Source: CAVRIA01 sp963721115
GTDB lineage: Bacteria > Desulfobacterota > Binatia > HRBIN30 > CADEER01
Length of the DNA: 64,000 nt
Reading direction: 5' to 3'
Assembly: GCA_963721115.1 (NCBI GenBank)
Contig: CAVRIA010000021.1
Coordinates: forward strand, 282,585 to 346,584
The position numbers and the translations under genes are program-made. Of the stretch, positions 18,666 through 27,146 are shown in pieces (position 1 is the first letter of the stretch; the number at the start of each line of letters is the position of its first letter). The notes beneath the pieces are model-generated. The model saw only the letters and a program-made list of their open reading frames with translations. It searched no databases and was not told the DNA's origin.

Positions 18666-19382
18666 TTACCGCTGGGCGTAGGCCGGCGAGTAGCGGCGCA
18701 GCTCGGCGGCCAGGTCTTCGAGCGCAAGCTGGCCCGGGGCGACGGCCTGGTCGAGGAAGCCGTAGGTCAGCAGCGAACCGAACAACGGGAAGAAAACGCG
18801 CGAGGCGCGGCCGTGCTCGCCCATGGCGACGACGACCAGCTGCTTGTCGCGGTACTCGCGCAACAGGCCGAGCAGGCGGTCCAGGTCGTGGACGCTCTTG
18901 GCCGTGACCGCGAGCTTGACGACGTCGGCGTGGTTGAGCTTGGCGGAGTCGATGATGGCCACCAGGTCGTCGTCGATCGGGGTGCGCTCGAAGTCGTGGT
19001 ACGAGACGATCGAGAGCTTGTCCTGGGCCCTGGCGAGCTTGATGATCTTGTTGCGAACCTCGCAGTGGAACTCGATGTCGACTGCATCGACCAGCGGCAT
19101 CACCCCTTCCAGGAGGGCGCAGCGTGCCTCGTCGTCCAAGTCGACGGCGCCTCCTTCCCGGGCCGAGCGAACGGTCGCGAGCAGCGGCACGCGATGGACG
19201 CGGGCGCGCTCGCACACCTGGCGAACGTACTCCGGGTCGTGCTTCTCGAACAGGTCGATGCGCAGCTCGAAGATGTCCGCCAACCCCTTGGCGCGCGCGG
19301 CATCCTCGCCGACCGCCGTATCGGTCAGCGGGACCGCGATGCGCGGAATCATCCCGAGCTCCGTGCCTCCGATGGTCAACAT
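18666..19382 (-). CDS. aroD: 3-dehydroquinate dehydratase, type I
   Basis: Type I dehydroquinase catalysing the third step of the shikimate pathway through a Schiff base. Visible are RIAVPLTDTA, FELRIDLFEKHD, the catalytic His in SIVSYHDFERTP and the Schiff-base Lys in ADVVKLAVTAKS. The C-terminal GFLDQAVAPGQL is also typical. The start at 19382 (MLTIGGTELGM) has GGAGGA six bases upstream; a longer frame adds 38 unlikely residues. Length is 238 residues. Neighbours are not shikimate genes. Confidence 0.9.
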   Translation of the reverse strand: MLTIGGTELGMIPRIAVPLTDTAVGEDAARAKGLADIFELRIDLFEKHDPEYVRQVCERARVHRVPLLATVRSAREGGAVDLDDEARCALLEGVMPLVDAVDIEFHCEVRNKIIKLARAQDKLSIVSYHDFERTPIDDDLVAIIDSAKLNHADVVKLAVTAKSVHDLDRLLGLLREYRDKQLVVVAMGEHGRASRVFFPLFGSLLTYGFLDQAVAPGQLALEDLAAELRRYSPAYAQR

Positions 19383-19512
19383 GAGCGTCCTCCGGGCCGC
19401 GAGTGTGAAGCAAGGCGCGGGCGAAATCCAGCCGGAGGCGCGGTCGCCGGTCAGCTGAGCTCGGGCCGGAGGTTTCTCGACATGCTCGGTCCGCATCGGT
19501 AAGTTGCCCCGG

Positions 19513-22221
19513 ATGCGTTCGTCACCAGCCGAGACCAGGGGCGCGCGACGCGCCTACCGCGCGGTGCTGCTGGCCATCGTCGTTTTCGCGGCGGTCGTGC
19601 GCGTCTACGATCTCGGCAACCTGCCGGCGGGCCTCTTCTGCGACGAGGCCGACAACGGCTACCAGGCGTACTCCATTCTCAAGACCGGCGAGGACGAGAG
19701 CCGGCAGTTCCTGCCGCTGTACGTCTGGTCCTTCGGCGTCAGCTACAAGAACCCGGTCTTCATCTACAGCTCGATGCTGCCGATCCGGATCTTCGGGCTG
19801 ACCGCGTTCAGCGTGCGTCTGACCTCGGCCCTGTGGGGCGTTCTCGCCGTGATCGCCATCGCGATGCTCGGCCGCACGATTCTCGGCCCGGCGGGCGGCC
19901 TGATGGCGGCGTTTCTGCTCGCCGTCTGCCCGTGGCACGTCCACTTCAGCCGCATCGCCTTCGAGTTGATCGCCCTACCGCCGCTCCTTCTCTTCGCCTT
20001 CGCCGCCCTCGCCGCCGGCGTGCGCGGGCGGCCCCGCCTGTTGCCGGTGGCCGGTGTTCTCTTCGGTCTCAGCCTCTACGCCTACGCTCCGGCCAAGCTC
20101 TTCGTGCCGCTCTTCCTGCTCGGCGCCAGCCTGATCTACATGCGCCGCCTGTGGGCGGTGCGCTGGTGGACGCTGCTCGCCGCGCTGCTGGCGCTGCTGA
20201 CCGTCGTGCCGGTCGTCGTTTTCGACTTTCAGCACCGCGACCGCTCGCAGCAGTACTTCGCGCACACGACGACGCTGAACGCCAATCAGTCGGTGCGCGA
20301 GAACGCCGAGCGCGTCGTCGATCAGTACGAGCGCTTCTTCTCACGCGACTTCCTCTTCGACCACGGCGATCCGCTGCTGCGCCACTCGGTGCCCGGCTTC
20401 GGCGAGCTCTACTGGTGCATGCTGCCGCTTCTCGGCCTCGGGCTGCTGTGGGCGCTGTGGCCGGGACACCCGGAGGGCAAGCTGCTGCTGTGGTGGCTGT
20501 TCCTCTACCCGATCGCTCCCGCCCTGATGAACGAGGCGCCGAGCGCCTCGCGGGGCTTCATCGGCGTCGGCGCCTTCTGCCTGCTCGCCGCCTGTGGTGC
20601 GGCGGCGTTTCTGCAGGCGATCCGCTGGCTGGTGCGCTGGCCGCGCGTCGCGCTGGCTCTGCAGAGCGCGGCGGTCGCGGCGTTCCTGGTGTTCCTCGCC
20701 CCCGAGGCGTGGCGCTACTGGCGGGCCTACGTCGACAAGTACCCGGCCCAGGCGGCGGACGCTTTCCAGTACGGCTACCGGGACACCATCCATTTCATGG
20801 AGAGCCGGCGCTCCGACTACGACCTGCTCCTGCTCACCGCCAACAACGTCAATCAACCGCAGGTCTTCCCCCTCTTCTACAACGCGACCGATCCGAAGCA
20901 CTGGCAGCAGACGTCCAACAACGGCTACCTGATCATCGACCCGTCGGAGTACGGCCGCTACCGGATGAACCAGCGCATCCTGGCGGCGCTGCGAGTCGAC
21001 GACCTGCGCCTGTTCGAAGACTACGACGAGCTGCACCGCGTGCTGACGCCGGGCGGCAAGGTCGAGTACGTCATCGCCGCCGTGCGCAAGCGAAGGCGCT
21101 TCATCCGCAAGTGGTTGCTGCTCGGCCCCTTCGACAACCAGGGCTTCCGCGGCGCCAACACGGATTTCGTCGATCCGGTGGACGTCGAGCGGCGCGCCTA
21201 CCCGAGCTTCACCGGTCCGGTGTACTGGCGCCGCGTGCTGCCGCAGTTCGTGCACATCGAGCTCAACGGCGTGTTCCGCCGCGCCGCCGAGGCGGCCGGC
21301 CATCCCGGCGAGTGGCTGTGCGCCTATGCGGTGACGCAGATCCGCACGCCGCAGCTGAAGGACGGAATGCTGGAGCTGATGGGGGCGAGCGAGCCGTTCC
21401 GCGTCTGGCTGGACGGACACCCCTTGATGCCGTCGTCCCCGTCTCCGACCCTGCGCAGGGTGCCGCAGTACGTTCCGGTGCACCTCCACTCCGGCGACAA
21501 CGAGCTGCTGATCAAGGCCTGCAAGACGGTCGGCGAGTGGAACTTCACCGCCCGGCTAACGGACGTCCAGCATCACGACCTGGAAGGCATCGAGGTCGTC
21601 CCGGCACTGCGCCGCCCGCCACCCGCCGCGGCGGCGCAGTACGAGCGGCCCCGGCAGATGGTGGACGGGCTCGGCACGGTGCTCCGGTTTGCCGGGCACG
21701 CCGACCTGTTCTCGGACTACCGCGGCAACAGCGCGGCGTGGTGGGAGCACCTGGGCGACGCGGACGGAGCGGTGGTCTGGCAGACCGATCCGCCGCCGGC
21801 GAGCGAGCCGACCGTGTTCGTGTTCACCGCGTCGATGGGCGACGCGCCGGGCGAGGCGGAGCTTTGGGTGAACGGCAAATACGCCCTGACCTTCTCGACC
21901 GGTCGCTTTCCGGAGGTGCAGCGCTGGCGCGGCGGATCCTACCTGCTCGAATTCCACCCGCGTCCGAACGGCGGCGGCGTGTCGGGCTACTGGCTGCTCT
22001 TCGTCCCGCGCCACGAGATCACCGCCGGCAAGCCCGTCCAGCTGCGGGTCGCGCATATCAACGGTGCACCGAACTCGGTTTTCATGCTCAAGGGCTACCA
22101 GGACACCGCCGCGCACGAGTCGCTCACCCTGGCGTCGCTGGCGGAGCCGGAGGCGGGCAGGGGCGCGGATGCCGCGCCGCGTGCCACCGTTGCCCATCCA
22201 CCGCCGCCGGCGGCTCCCTGA
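19513..22221 (+). CDS. GT-C glycosyltransferase (PMT/ArnT-like) with C-terminal beta domain
   Basis: A 902-residue membrane protein. The N-terminal half has about ten hydrophobic helices and the early acidic motif LPAGLFCDEADNGYQAYS, as in the GT39/GT83 (PMT/ArnT) superfamily that uses lipid-linked sugars on the periplasmic side. From about residue 530 the chain becomes soluble, with two beta-rich regions (WLLLGPFDNQGFRGAN; VHLHSGDNELLIKACKT) that look like carbohydrate-binding modules. A TTG at 19504 is an alternative start. Its stop overlaps the start of the ECF S-component (TGATG). Acceptor unknown. Confidence 0.8.
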   Translation: MRSSPAETRGARRAYRAVLLAIVVFAAVVRVYDLGNLPAGLFCDEADNGYQAYSILKTGEDESRQFLPLYVWSFGVSYKNPVFIYSSMLPIRIFGLTAFSVRLTSALWGVLAVIAIAMLGRTILGPAGGLMAAFLLAVCPWHVHFSRIAFELIALPPLLLFAFAALAAGVRGRPRLLPVAGVLFGLSLYAYAPAKLFVPLFLLGASLIYMRRLWAVRWWTLLAALLALLTVVPVVVFDFQHRDRSQQYFAHTTTLNANQSVRENAERVVDQYERFFSRDFLFDHGDPLLRHSVPGFGELYWCMLPLLGLGLLWALWPGHPEGKLLLWWLFLYPIAPALMNEAPSASRGFIGVGAFCLLAACGAAAFLQAIRWLVRWPRVALALQSAAVAAFLVFLAPEAWRYWRAYVDKYPAQAADAFQYGYRDTIHFMESRRSDYDLLLLTANNVNQPQVFPLFYNATDPKHWQQTSNNGYLIIDPSEYGRYRMNQRILAALRVDDLRLFEDYDELHRVLTPGGKVEYVIAAVRKRRRFIRKWLLLGPFDNQGFRGANTDFVDPVDVERRAYPSFTGPVYWRRVLPQFVHIELNGVFRRAAEAAGHPGEWLCAYAVTQIRTPQLKDGMLELMGASEPFRVWLDGHPLMPSSPSPTLRRVPQYVPVHLHSGDNELLIKACKTVGEWNFTARLTDVQHHDLEGIEVVPALRRPPPAAAAQYERPRQMVDGLGTVLRFAGHADLFSDYRGNSAAWWEHLGDADGAVVWQTDPPPASEPTVFVFTASMGDAPGEAELWVNGKYALTFSTGRFPEVQRWRGGSYLLEFHPRPNGGGVSGYWLLFVPRHEITAGKPVQLRVAHINGAPNSVFMLKGYQDTAAHESLTLASLAEPEAGRGADAAPRATVAHPPPPAAP

Positions 22222-22997
22222 TGCGCGACGTGTTCGAGATGTGGGGGAACACGCGTATGGTCGTGCTGACGGCCATGACGGCGTCGCTCTACGCGGCGAT
22301 CCTGATTCCCTTCAAGGTGCTGCCGCTGATTCCAGGCGTGACCGAGTTCCGCCCGGCCAACGCGGTGCCGGTGGTGTGCTCCTTTCTGTTCGGTCCGGCC
22401 GCCGCCTGGGGAGCGGCGATCGGCAACGTCATCGGCGACTTCTTCGGGGGCATAGGCCCCGGCGACCTCTTCGGCTTCGCCGGCAATTTTCTGTACGGCC
22501 TCATTCCCTACAAGGTCTGGCGCGCGCTGACCGACGCCGATCCGGTGCCGCGCTCGGCAACGACCTGGCTCGCCTTTCTCGGCGCGGTCGGCCTCGCCGC
22601 CGCCGCCTGCGCCCTCACCATCGGTTGGGGGCTCAACCTGCTCGGCTTCGTGCCGTTCGCGGTTCTCGGCAACATCATCCTGATCAACAACTTCGCCGTC
22701 GCCGCCGTGCTGTCGCCCCTGCTGCTCGCCGCCCTCTATCCGCGTGTCAAGACGGCGGGCCTGCGTTACGACGACATCATGACGCCACCGCGCCGCCGTC
22801 GCCGGACGCGCTGGCTCGGTCTGTTTCTGATCGTCGTGGCCACGGTGGGCGGCCTGAGCGCCGGCAACCTGATCTCGACCGGCCGCCTCGTCCTGCCGGC
22901 GCTGACCGCCGATCCGCCGGGGACCCGCGCCGCCGCGGTGGGCGTCGGCCTCAGTCCCGCCATGCTGCTGCTGCTGATCGGTGTGGCGCTGCTCTGA
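22221..22997 (+). CDS. ECF transporter S component, substrate unknown
   Basis: A 258-residue protein with about six to seven membrane helices. LTAMTASLYAAILIPFKVLP, then FRPANAVPVVCSFLFGPAAA and GNVIGDFFG, resemble QueT- or HmpT-like substrate-binding S components of energy-coupling-factor transporters. The neighbouring genes supply the ATPases and T protein, so this is a complete group I importer. The ligand cannot be assigned; queuosine precursors are a weak possibility. Starts inside the stop of the upstream gene. Confidence 0.78.
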   Translation: MRDVFEMWGNTRMVVLTAMTASLYAAILIPFKVLPLIPGVTEFRPANAVPVVCSFLFGPAAAWGAAIGNVIGDFFGGIGPGDLFGFAGNFLYGLIPYKVWRALTDADPVPRSATTWLAFLGAVGLAAAACALTIGWGLNLLGFVPFAVLGNIILINNFAVAAVLSPLLLAALYPRVKTAGLRYDDIMTPPRRRRRTRWLGLFLIVVATVGGLSAGNLISTGRLVLPALTADPPGTRAAAVGVGLSPAMLLLLIGVALL

Positions 22998-23001
22998 GGC
23001 G

Positions 23002-24727
23002 ATGAGCGGGCGGGAAGAGGTCCTCGGCGACGGCGCTCCGGCGAGCGAGAGCGCCCCGATCGTTCGCCTGAGCGACGTCACCTTCACCTATCGAGGCGGC
23101 GAGATCCCGGCTCTGCGCGACGTGTCGTTCGCCGTCGAGCCGCGGCGAGATGGTGGTCGTCATGGGCGCCACGGGCGCCGGTAAGACGACGCTGGCGAAA
23201 TGTCTGAGCGGCGTCGTGCCGAGCTTTCAGCGCGGCCTGTTGCGCGGGGCCGGGGAGATCGCCGGCCGGCCGCTCGGCGCGGCGGGAGTGGCGGACCTCG
23301 CCGGCGTGGTCGGTCTCGTCTCGCAGGACTTCGAGGCGCAGCTCTTCGCCACCAACGTGGCGCAGGAGATCGCGTTCGGCATGGAGCAGATGGGCGTGCC
23401 GCGTCCGGCGATGAGAGAGCAGCTGCAGGAAGCGCTGCGCATGGTCGGCCTGAGCGGCTTCGGGCATCGCGATCCGGCGACGCTCTCCGGCGGGGAGAAG
23501 CAGCGCCTCGCCATTGCCGCCGTTCTCGCCCTGCGGCCGCAGGTGCTGGTGTTCGACGAGCCGACCACCGATCTCGATCCGCTCGGGAAGCTGGAGATCT
23601 TCGACGTGCTGGCGACGCTGCGCCGGCGCGGTCTGACCATCGTCCTGATCGAGCACGAGGTGGAGGCCGCCTCTCGTGCGGACCGTCTGGTTCTGATGTC
23701 GGAGGGACGCATCGTCGCCGACGACGGCCCGGAGCGGATTTTGCCGCGCGTCTCGCTGTTGGACGGCGTCGGCGTGCGTGCGGCCGACCTCGATCGCCTG
23801 CGCGAGATGCTCGGTCCGGGCGAGCGGCTGGCGTCGCTGGAGATGGCCGAGGCGGCGTTGCGGGGACGGGTGCGGGTGCCGGCGGCGGCGCCCGTTTCGA
23901 CCCGGGAGGGGGAGGCGATCGTCTCCGTGCAGGAGATCTCCTATGCGTACGAGGGCGGAAGGACGGCGCTCGAGTCGGTATCGCTGACCGTTCGACGCGG
24001 CGACTTCCTCGCCCTGATCGGCCAGAACGGCTCCGGCAAGACGACTCTGGCCAAGCAGCTGAACGGCCTGCTGCATCCGGCCGTCGGCAGCGTGCTCCTG
24101 CGGGGCAGGGACCTGCGCGATCTCACCCTCGAGCAGGTCGCCGCCGTGATCGGCTACGTCTTCCAGAACCCCGACCACCAGATCTTCTCGTCCAGCGTGC
24201 GCGACGAGATGGCGTTCGCCCTCGACAACTTCGGCGTCGACGCCTCGGAGCGCGAGCGCCGGTCGAGCGCCGCGCTCGAGGCCGTGGATCTGCCCGGCCT
24301 GGAGGAAGCCGATCCCTTCCTCCTCGGCAAGGGCCAACGCCAGCGTCTCGCCGTCGCCTCGCTGCTCGCTCTGCAGCCCGAGGTGTTGATCCTCGACGAG
24401 CCCACCACCGGCCTCGACTATCGGGAGCAGCTGCGCATGATGGGGCTTCTGCGCCGCCTCCATCGCGACGGCATGACCGTGATCGTCATCACCCACAGCC
24501 CCTGGCTGGTGGCCGAGTACGCCGAGCGCGGCGTGCTGATGCGCGGCGGCCGGGTGATGTTCGACGGCTCCCTGCGCGACCTGTTCGCGCGCCAGCCCCT
24601 GCTCGAGAGCTGCCACTTCCGGGTCCCCGACGTCACCCGCCTCGGGCAGCGCTTCGGATTCGTCCCCCTCTCTCTGCAGGAGCTCGACGAGCACCTCGCC
24701 CCACCGGTGCCCGGGGCGGAGACCTGA
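23002..24727 (+). CDS. Fused ECF transporter ATPase A-A' (frameshifted near start)
   Basis: Two CbiO-type ATPase domains in one chain. Domain 1: GATGAGKTTL, signature LSGGEKQRLAIA, LVFDEPTTDLDP. Domain 2: GQNGSGKTTL, a non-standard signature LGKGQRQRLAVAS and LILDEPTTGLDY. The ATG is at 23002 and the frame breaks at about 23141-23143. There GAGCCGCGGCGAG carries one base too many for the expected VEPGEMVVVMG. The stop is 21 bp before the T component. It powers the importer made with the flanking S and T proteins. Confidence 0.88.
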
Positions 24728-24748
24728 GGGCGCATCGGCGCGATCGAA

Positions 24749-25534
24749 ATGGCCCTCTACCTCTATCTCGACCGCGGAACCTGGGTACACCGCCTGCACC
24801 CGGTGGTTCGCGTCGCCGCCATGCTGACGGTCTTCGTGTCGGCCTTCGCGGTCGAGCGGCCGATCGCGCACCTGCCGCTGATCGCGCTGCTCGGCGGATT
24901 GCTCCTCTGGACCGGCTCGCTGACGAACGTCTACCGGCTGCGCTACCTCTTCGTCGCCATCTTCGTGATGACCCTCCTGATCTGGACGTTCTTCTACGGA
25001 CCCGACGGCGCTCCGCCGCTGCTCGCCGCGGGGCCGATCCTGGTCAGCCACACCGCGCCGTGGTTCGCCCTCGGCATGGCGATCAAGCTCGACGTCTTCC
25101 TGGCCTCGGGAATCCTCTTCCTTTCGGTCACCCGAATCGAGGAATTCGCCTACGCGCTGACCCGCCTCGGGCTGCCCTACAAGGTCGGGTTCACGATGAC
25201 GATGGCATTTCGGCTGGTGCCGGTGTTCCTCGACGCGGCCGCCACGATCGTTCAAGCCCAGCGCTGCCGCGGTCTGGATTTCGACCGGGGCTGTCTCTGG
25301 GAGCGGCTGCGGCGCTATACGCCGGTGATCGTGCCCGTCTTCATGGGAGGCCTGCGCCGCGCCGACAACATGGCAATGGCCCTCGAAGCGCGCGGCTTCC
25401 AGTCGCCGCGACCGCGCACCACGCTGCAGGCGTATCCGTTCGGCATCGCCGACGGGCTGGCCCTGACGACCCTGTTCTGCCTCGCCGCCGCCTACCTCGC
25501 CCTGTGGTGGAACGGCGCCCTGGGCGTGCGCTGA
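24749..25534 (+). CDS. ecfT: ECF transporter T component (EcfT)
   Basis: A 261-residue integral membrane coupling protein. It has the two Ala-Arg-Gly-type coupling motifs expected of EcfT (AQRCRGLDF near residue 169 and ALEARGFQS near 213), which contact the ATPases. N-terminal hydrophobic helices begin at VVRVAAMLTVFVSAFAV. It completes an S - A/A' - T operon running 22221-25534 and assembled without gaps larger than about 20 bp. Confidence 0.88.
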   Translation: MALYLYLDRGTWVHRLHPVVRVAAMLTVFVSAFAVERPIAHLPLIALLGGLLLWTGSLTNVYRLRYLFVAIFVMTLLIWTFFYGPDGAPPLLAAGPILVSHTAPWFALGMAIKLDVFLASGILFLSVTRIEEFAYALTRLGLPYKVGFTMTMAFRLVPVFLDAAATIVQAQRCRGLDFDRGCLWERLRRYTPVIVPVFMGGLRRADNMAMALEARGFQSPRPRTTLQAYPFGIADGLALTTLFCLAAAYLALWWNGALGVR

Positions 25535-25567
25535 CGCTTACTGGCGCAAGCGCCGGTCACGGCTCGA

Positions 25568-26080
25568 TCAACGGGGTGGCACGGCGTCTTCGGCGGCCGC
25601 GCTCAGCCGTGCCGCCTCGGGCCGGTGCTCCGGAGCCGCGGGCGGGCACGCCACGGAGACCAGGTTGCCGTCTCGTCGGTAGATGAAGGGCTTGCCGGAC
25701 ATCGGGTCGATCGGCTCGACGGTCATGAAGTCCGGACGGAGCTCGGCCAGGGAGGAGGGCGGGGAGCCCTTCGCCTCCGTATAGTCGGCGACGGCTCGAG
25801 CGACGATCTGCATCCGCTCGATGCACGGATTCGACTGGGCCGGCGCGACGATCTCGGCGCGCGGCCGCGGCGGCAGCGCCGGTGCCCGGCTCGAATGGAC
25901 CATGTAGAGCGGCGTCGCGACCGCCGCGATGCAGAAGAAGACGCCGCCGAGGATCCAATAGAGTGGCCCCCGCGTCGCCAGGCTCACCGTCTCGGAGAGG
26001 ACGTTGACTCGCTCCTCCCGCATCTCCTCGACGAACTGTAGGGCGAGACGCTGCTTCTCCGCGGGCTTCAGGGGCTCCAT
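25568..26080 (-). CDS. Membrane-anchored hypothetical protein
   Basis: A roughly 170-residue protein with a charged N-terminus, one membrane helix (GPLYWILGGVFFCIAAVATP) and a C-terminal domain. That domain contains DYTEAKGSPPSSLAELRPDF and DPMSGKPFIYRRDG, which resemble the C-terminal part of type II secretion pseudopilins (major pilin or GspG-like 'PxDPWGxPY' region). There is no prepilin cleavage site. I therefore leave it unnamed. Start is uncertain (26080 or 26104). Convergent with ecfT. Confidence 0.65.
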   Translation of the reverse strand: MEPLKPAEKQRLALQFVEEMREERVNVLSETVSLATRGPLYWILGGVFFCIAAVATPLYMVHSSRAPALPPRPRAEIVAPAQSNPCIERMQIVARAVADYTEAKGSPPSSLAELRPDFMTVEPIDPMSGKPFIYRRDGNLVSVACPPAAPEHRPEAARLSAAAEDAVPPR

Positions 26081-26221
26081 CCTGTCTGCGAACATGCAGG
26101 ACATGTGCCAAGGAGAGACGGTTTCCTTATCGGATGCGGAGTGGGAAGAGCGGGGCGGCGAGTACGCGAGGCGCGAGTAACGGTCTGGAGGAAAGTGGCG
26201 GGCCGACGCCAGCCACCCTTC

Positions 26222-26280
26222 AGCAGCGCAGGCAAAGGCAAAGGCGGGGATAAGGCAGGGATAAGGCGAGGCTCAGAGGA
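26222..26280. repeat. GGCNNN-type repeat, half copy D
   Basis: GGCAAAGGCAAAGGCGGGG, then GATAAGGCAGGGATAAGGCGAGGC, without an obvious second arm. On the minus strand it reads CTCTGAGCCTCGCCT, close to sequence beside copy A (CCGAACCTCGCCTGAGCCC). It looks like one arm of the same family. Confidence 0.45.
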
Positions 26281-26351
26281 GAAGTCGGTGCAAGCCTCTC
26301 GCATGTCGCGGAATCTTCCTGTCGGGGGTTGGCCTTGATGCCGCTCCGGGC

Positions 26352-27146
26352 ATGGTCTTTACTAATTGTTGGCGCCTCGGTGGTGGTGCAGTGCGCGAGG
26401 CCGGCATGCACACCGGGACGTTCGGCAGAGCAAGGTCGATGTCCGAGCTGTTCAAGGAGGGGAAGGCGGACGATCTCGAAGGAGGTCAGGCGGTGGCGGA
26501 GGAGCGACGTCAGGCGGCACACTTCAAGGCTCTGCTGCAGGAGAAGGAGGTTCTGCTGCGCGAGGTGCACCATCGCGTGAAGAACAATCTGCAGATCATC
26601 TGTAGCCTCCTCAACCTGCAGGCGGCGTACATTCGCGACCCGGAGGCGCTGGCGATGTTCCAGGAGAGCCAAAACCGGGTCCGCCTGATGGCGTCGATTC
26701 ACGACGCGCTCTATCGTTCGGACAACCTCTCGCAGCTCGACGCGGGGGAGTTCCTGCGCGACGTGACGGAGAACCTGCTCCGCGCCCACGGCGGAGGGGA
26801 GAAGGTCCGCGTCGACGTGGGCGTCGACGGCGTGGCGATGTCGGTGGATCTCGCCGTGCCCTGCGGGCTCATCGTCAACGAGCTGGTGTCGGCCTCGTTG
26901 AAGCACGCTCTCGCCGCGGGGACCGCCGCCGTGATCCGGGTCGAGTTGCGCAGCTGCGGCGACGGGCAGTACACTCTCGAGGTGTCGGACGACGGTGAGC
27001 CCCTCTTCGGTGTGGACTGGTGGCGCGGTGGCCACACCCTCGGCTGGCAGCTGGTCGACACGCTGACCAAGCAGCTCGCCGGCCGGCTCGAGGTGAGAGC
27101 CGAGGGCGGAGCGCGGTGCACGGTGACCTTCCCCGAACGGCGATGA
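26352..27146 (+). CDS. HisKA_2-type histidine kinase with degenerate ATPase boxes
   Basis: A 264-residue soluble kinase. The dimerisation/phosphoacceptor segment LLREVHHRVKNNLQIICSLL is the classic HisKA_2 motif with the phospho-His. The ATPase domain is unusual. The N box reads NELVSASLKHA, where NELVTNALKHA is expected, and the G1 box reads SDDGEPLFG rather than DNGxGLP. The stop overlaps the start of the next kinase gene (ATGA), so the two proteins are cotranslated partners. Start among 26352, 26406 or 26440 is uncertain. No membrane segment. Confidence 0.8.
   Translation: MVFTNCWRLGGGAVREAGMHTGTFGRARSMSELFKEGKADDLEGGQAVAEERRQAAHFKALLQEKEVLLREVHHRVKNNLQIICSLLNLQAAYIRDPEALAMFQESQNRVRLMASIHDALYRSDNLSQLDAGEFLRDVTENLLRAHGGGEKVRVDVGVDGVAMSVDLAVPCGLIVNELVSASLKHALAAGTAAVIRVELRSCGDGQYTLEVSDDGEPLFGVDWWRGGHTLGWQLVDTLTKQLAGRLEVRAEGGARCTVTFPERR

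Noticed and set aside
22221..22997. Calling the S component QueT because queA and tgt are in the window
   Set aside because: The queuosine genes are about 18 kb away in a different operon, and the sequence match to QueT is only general.
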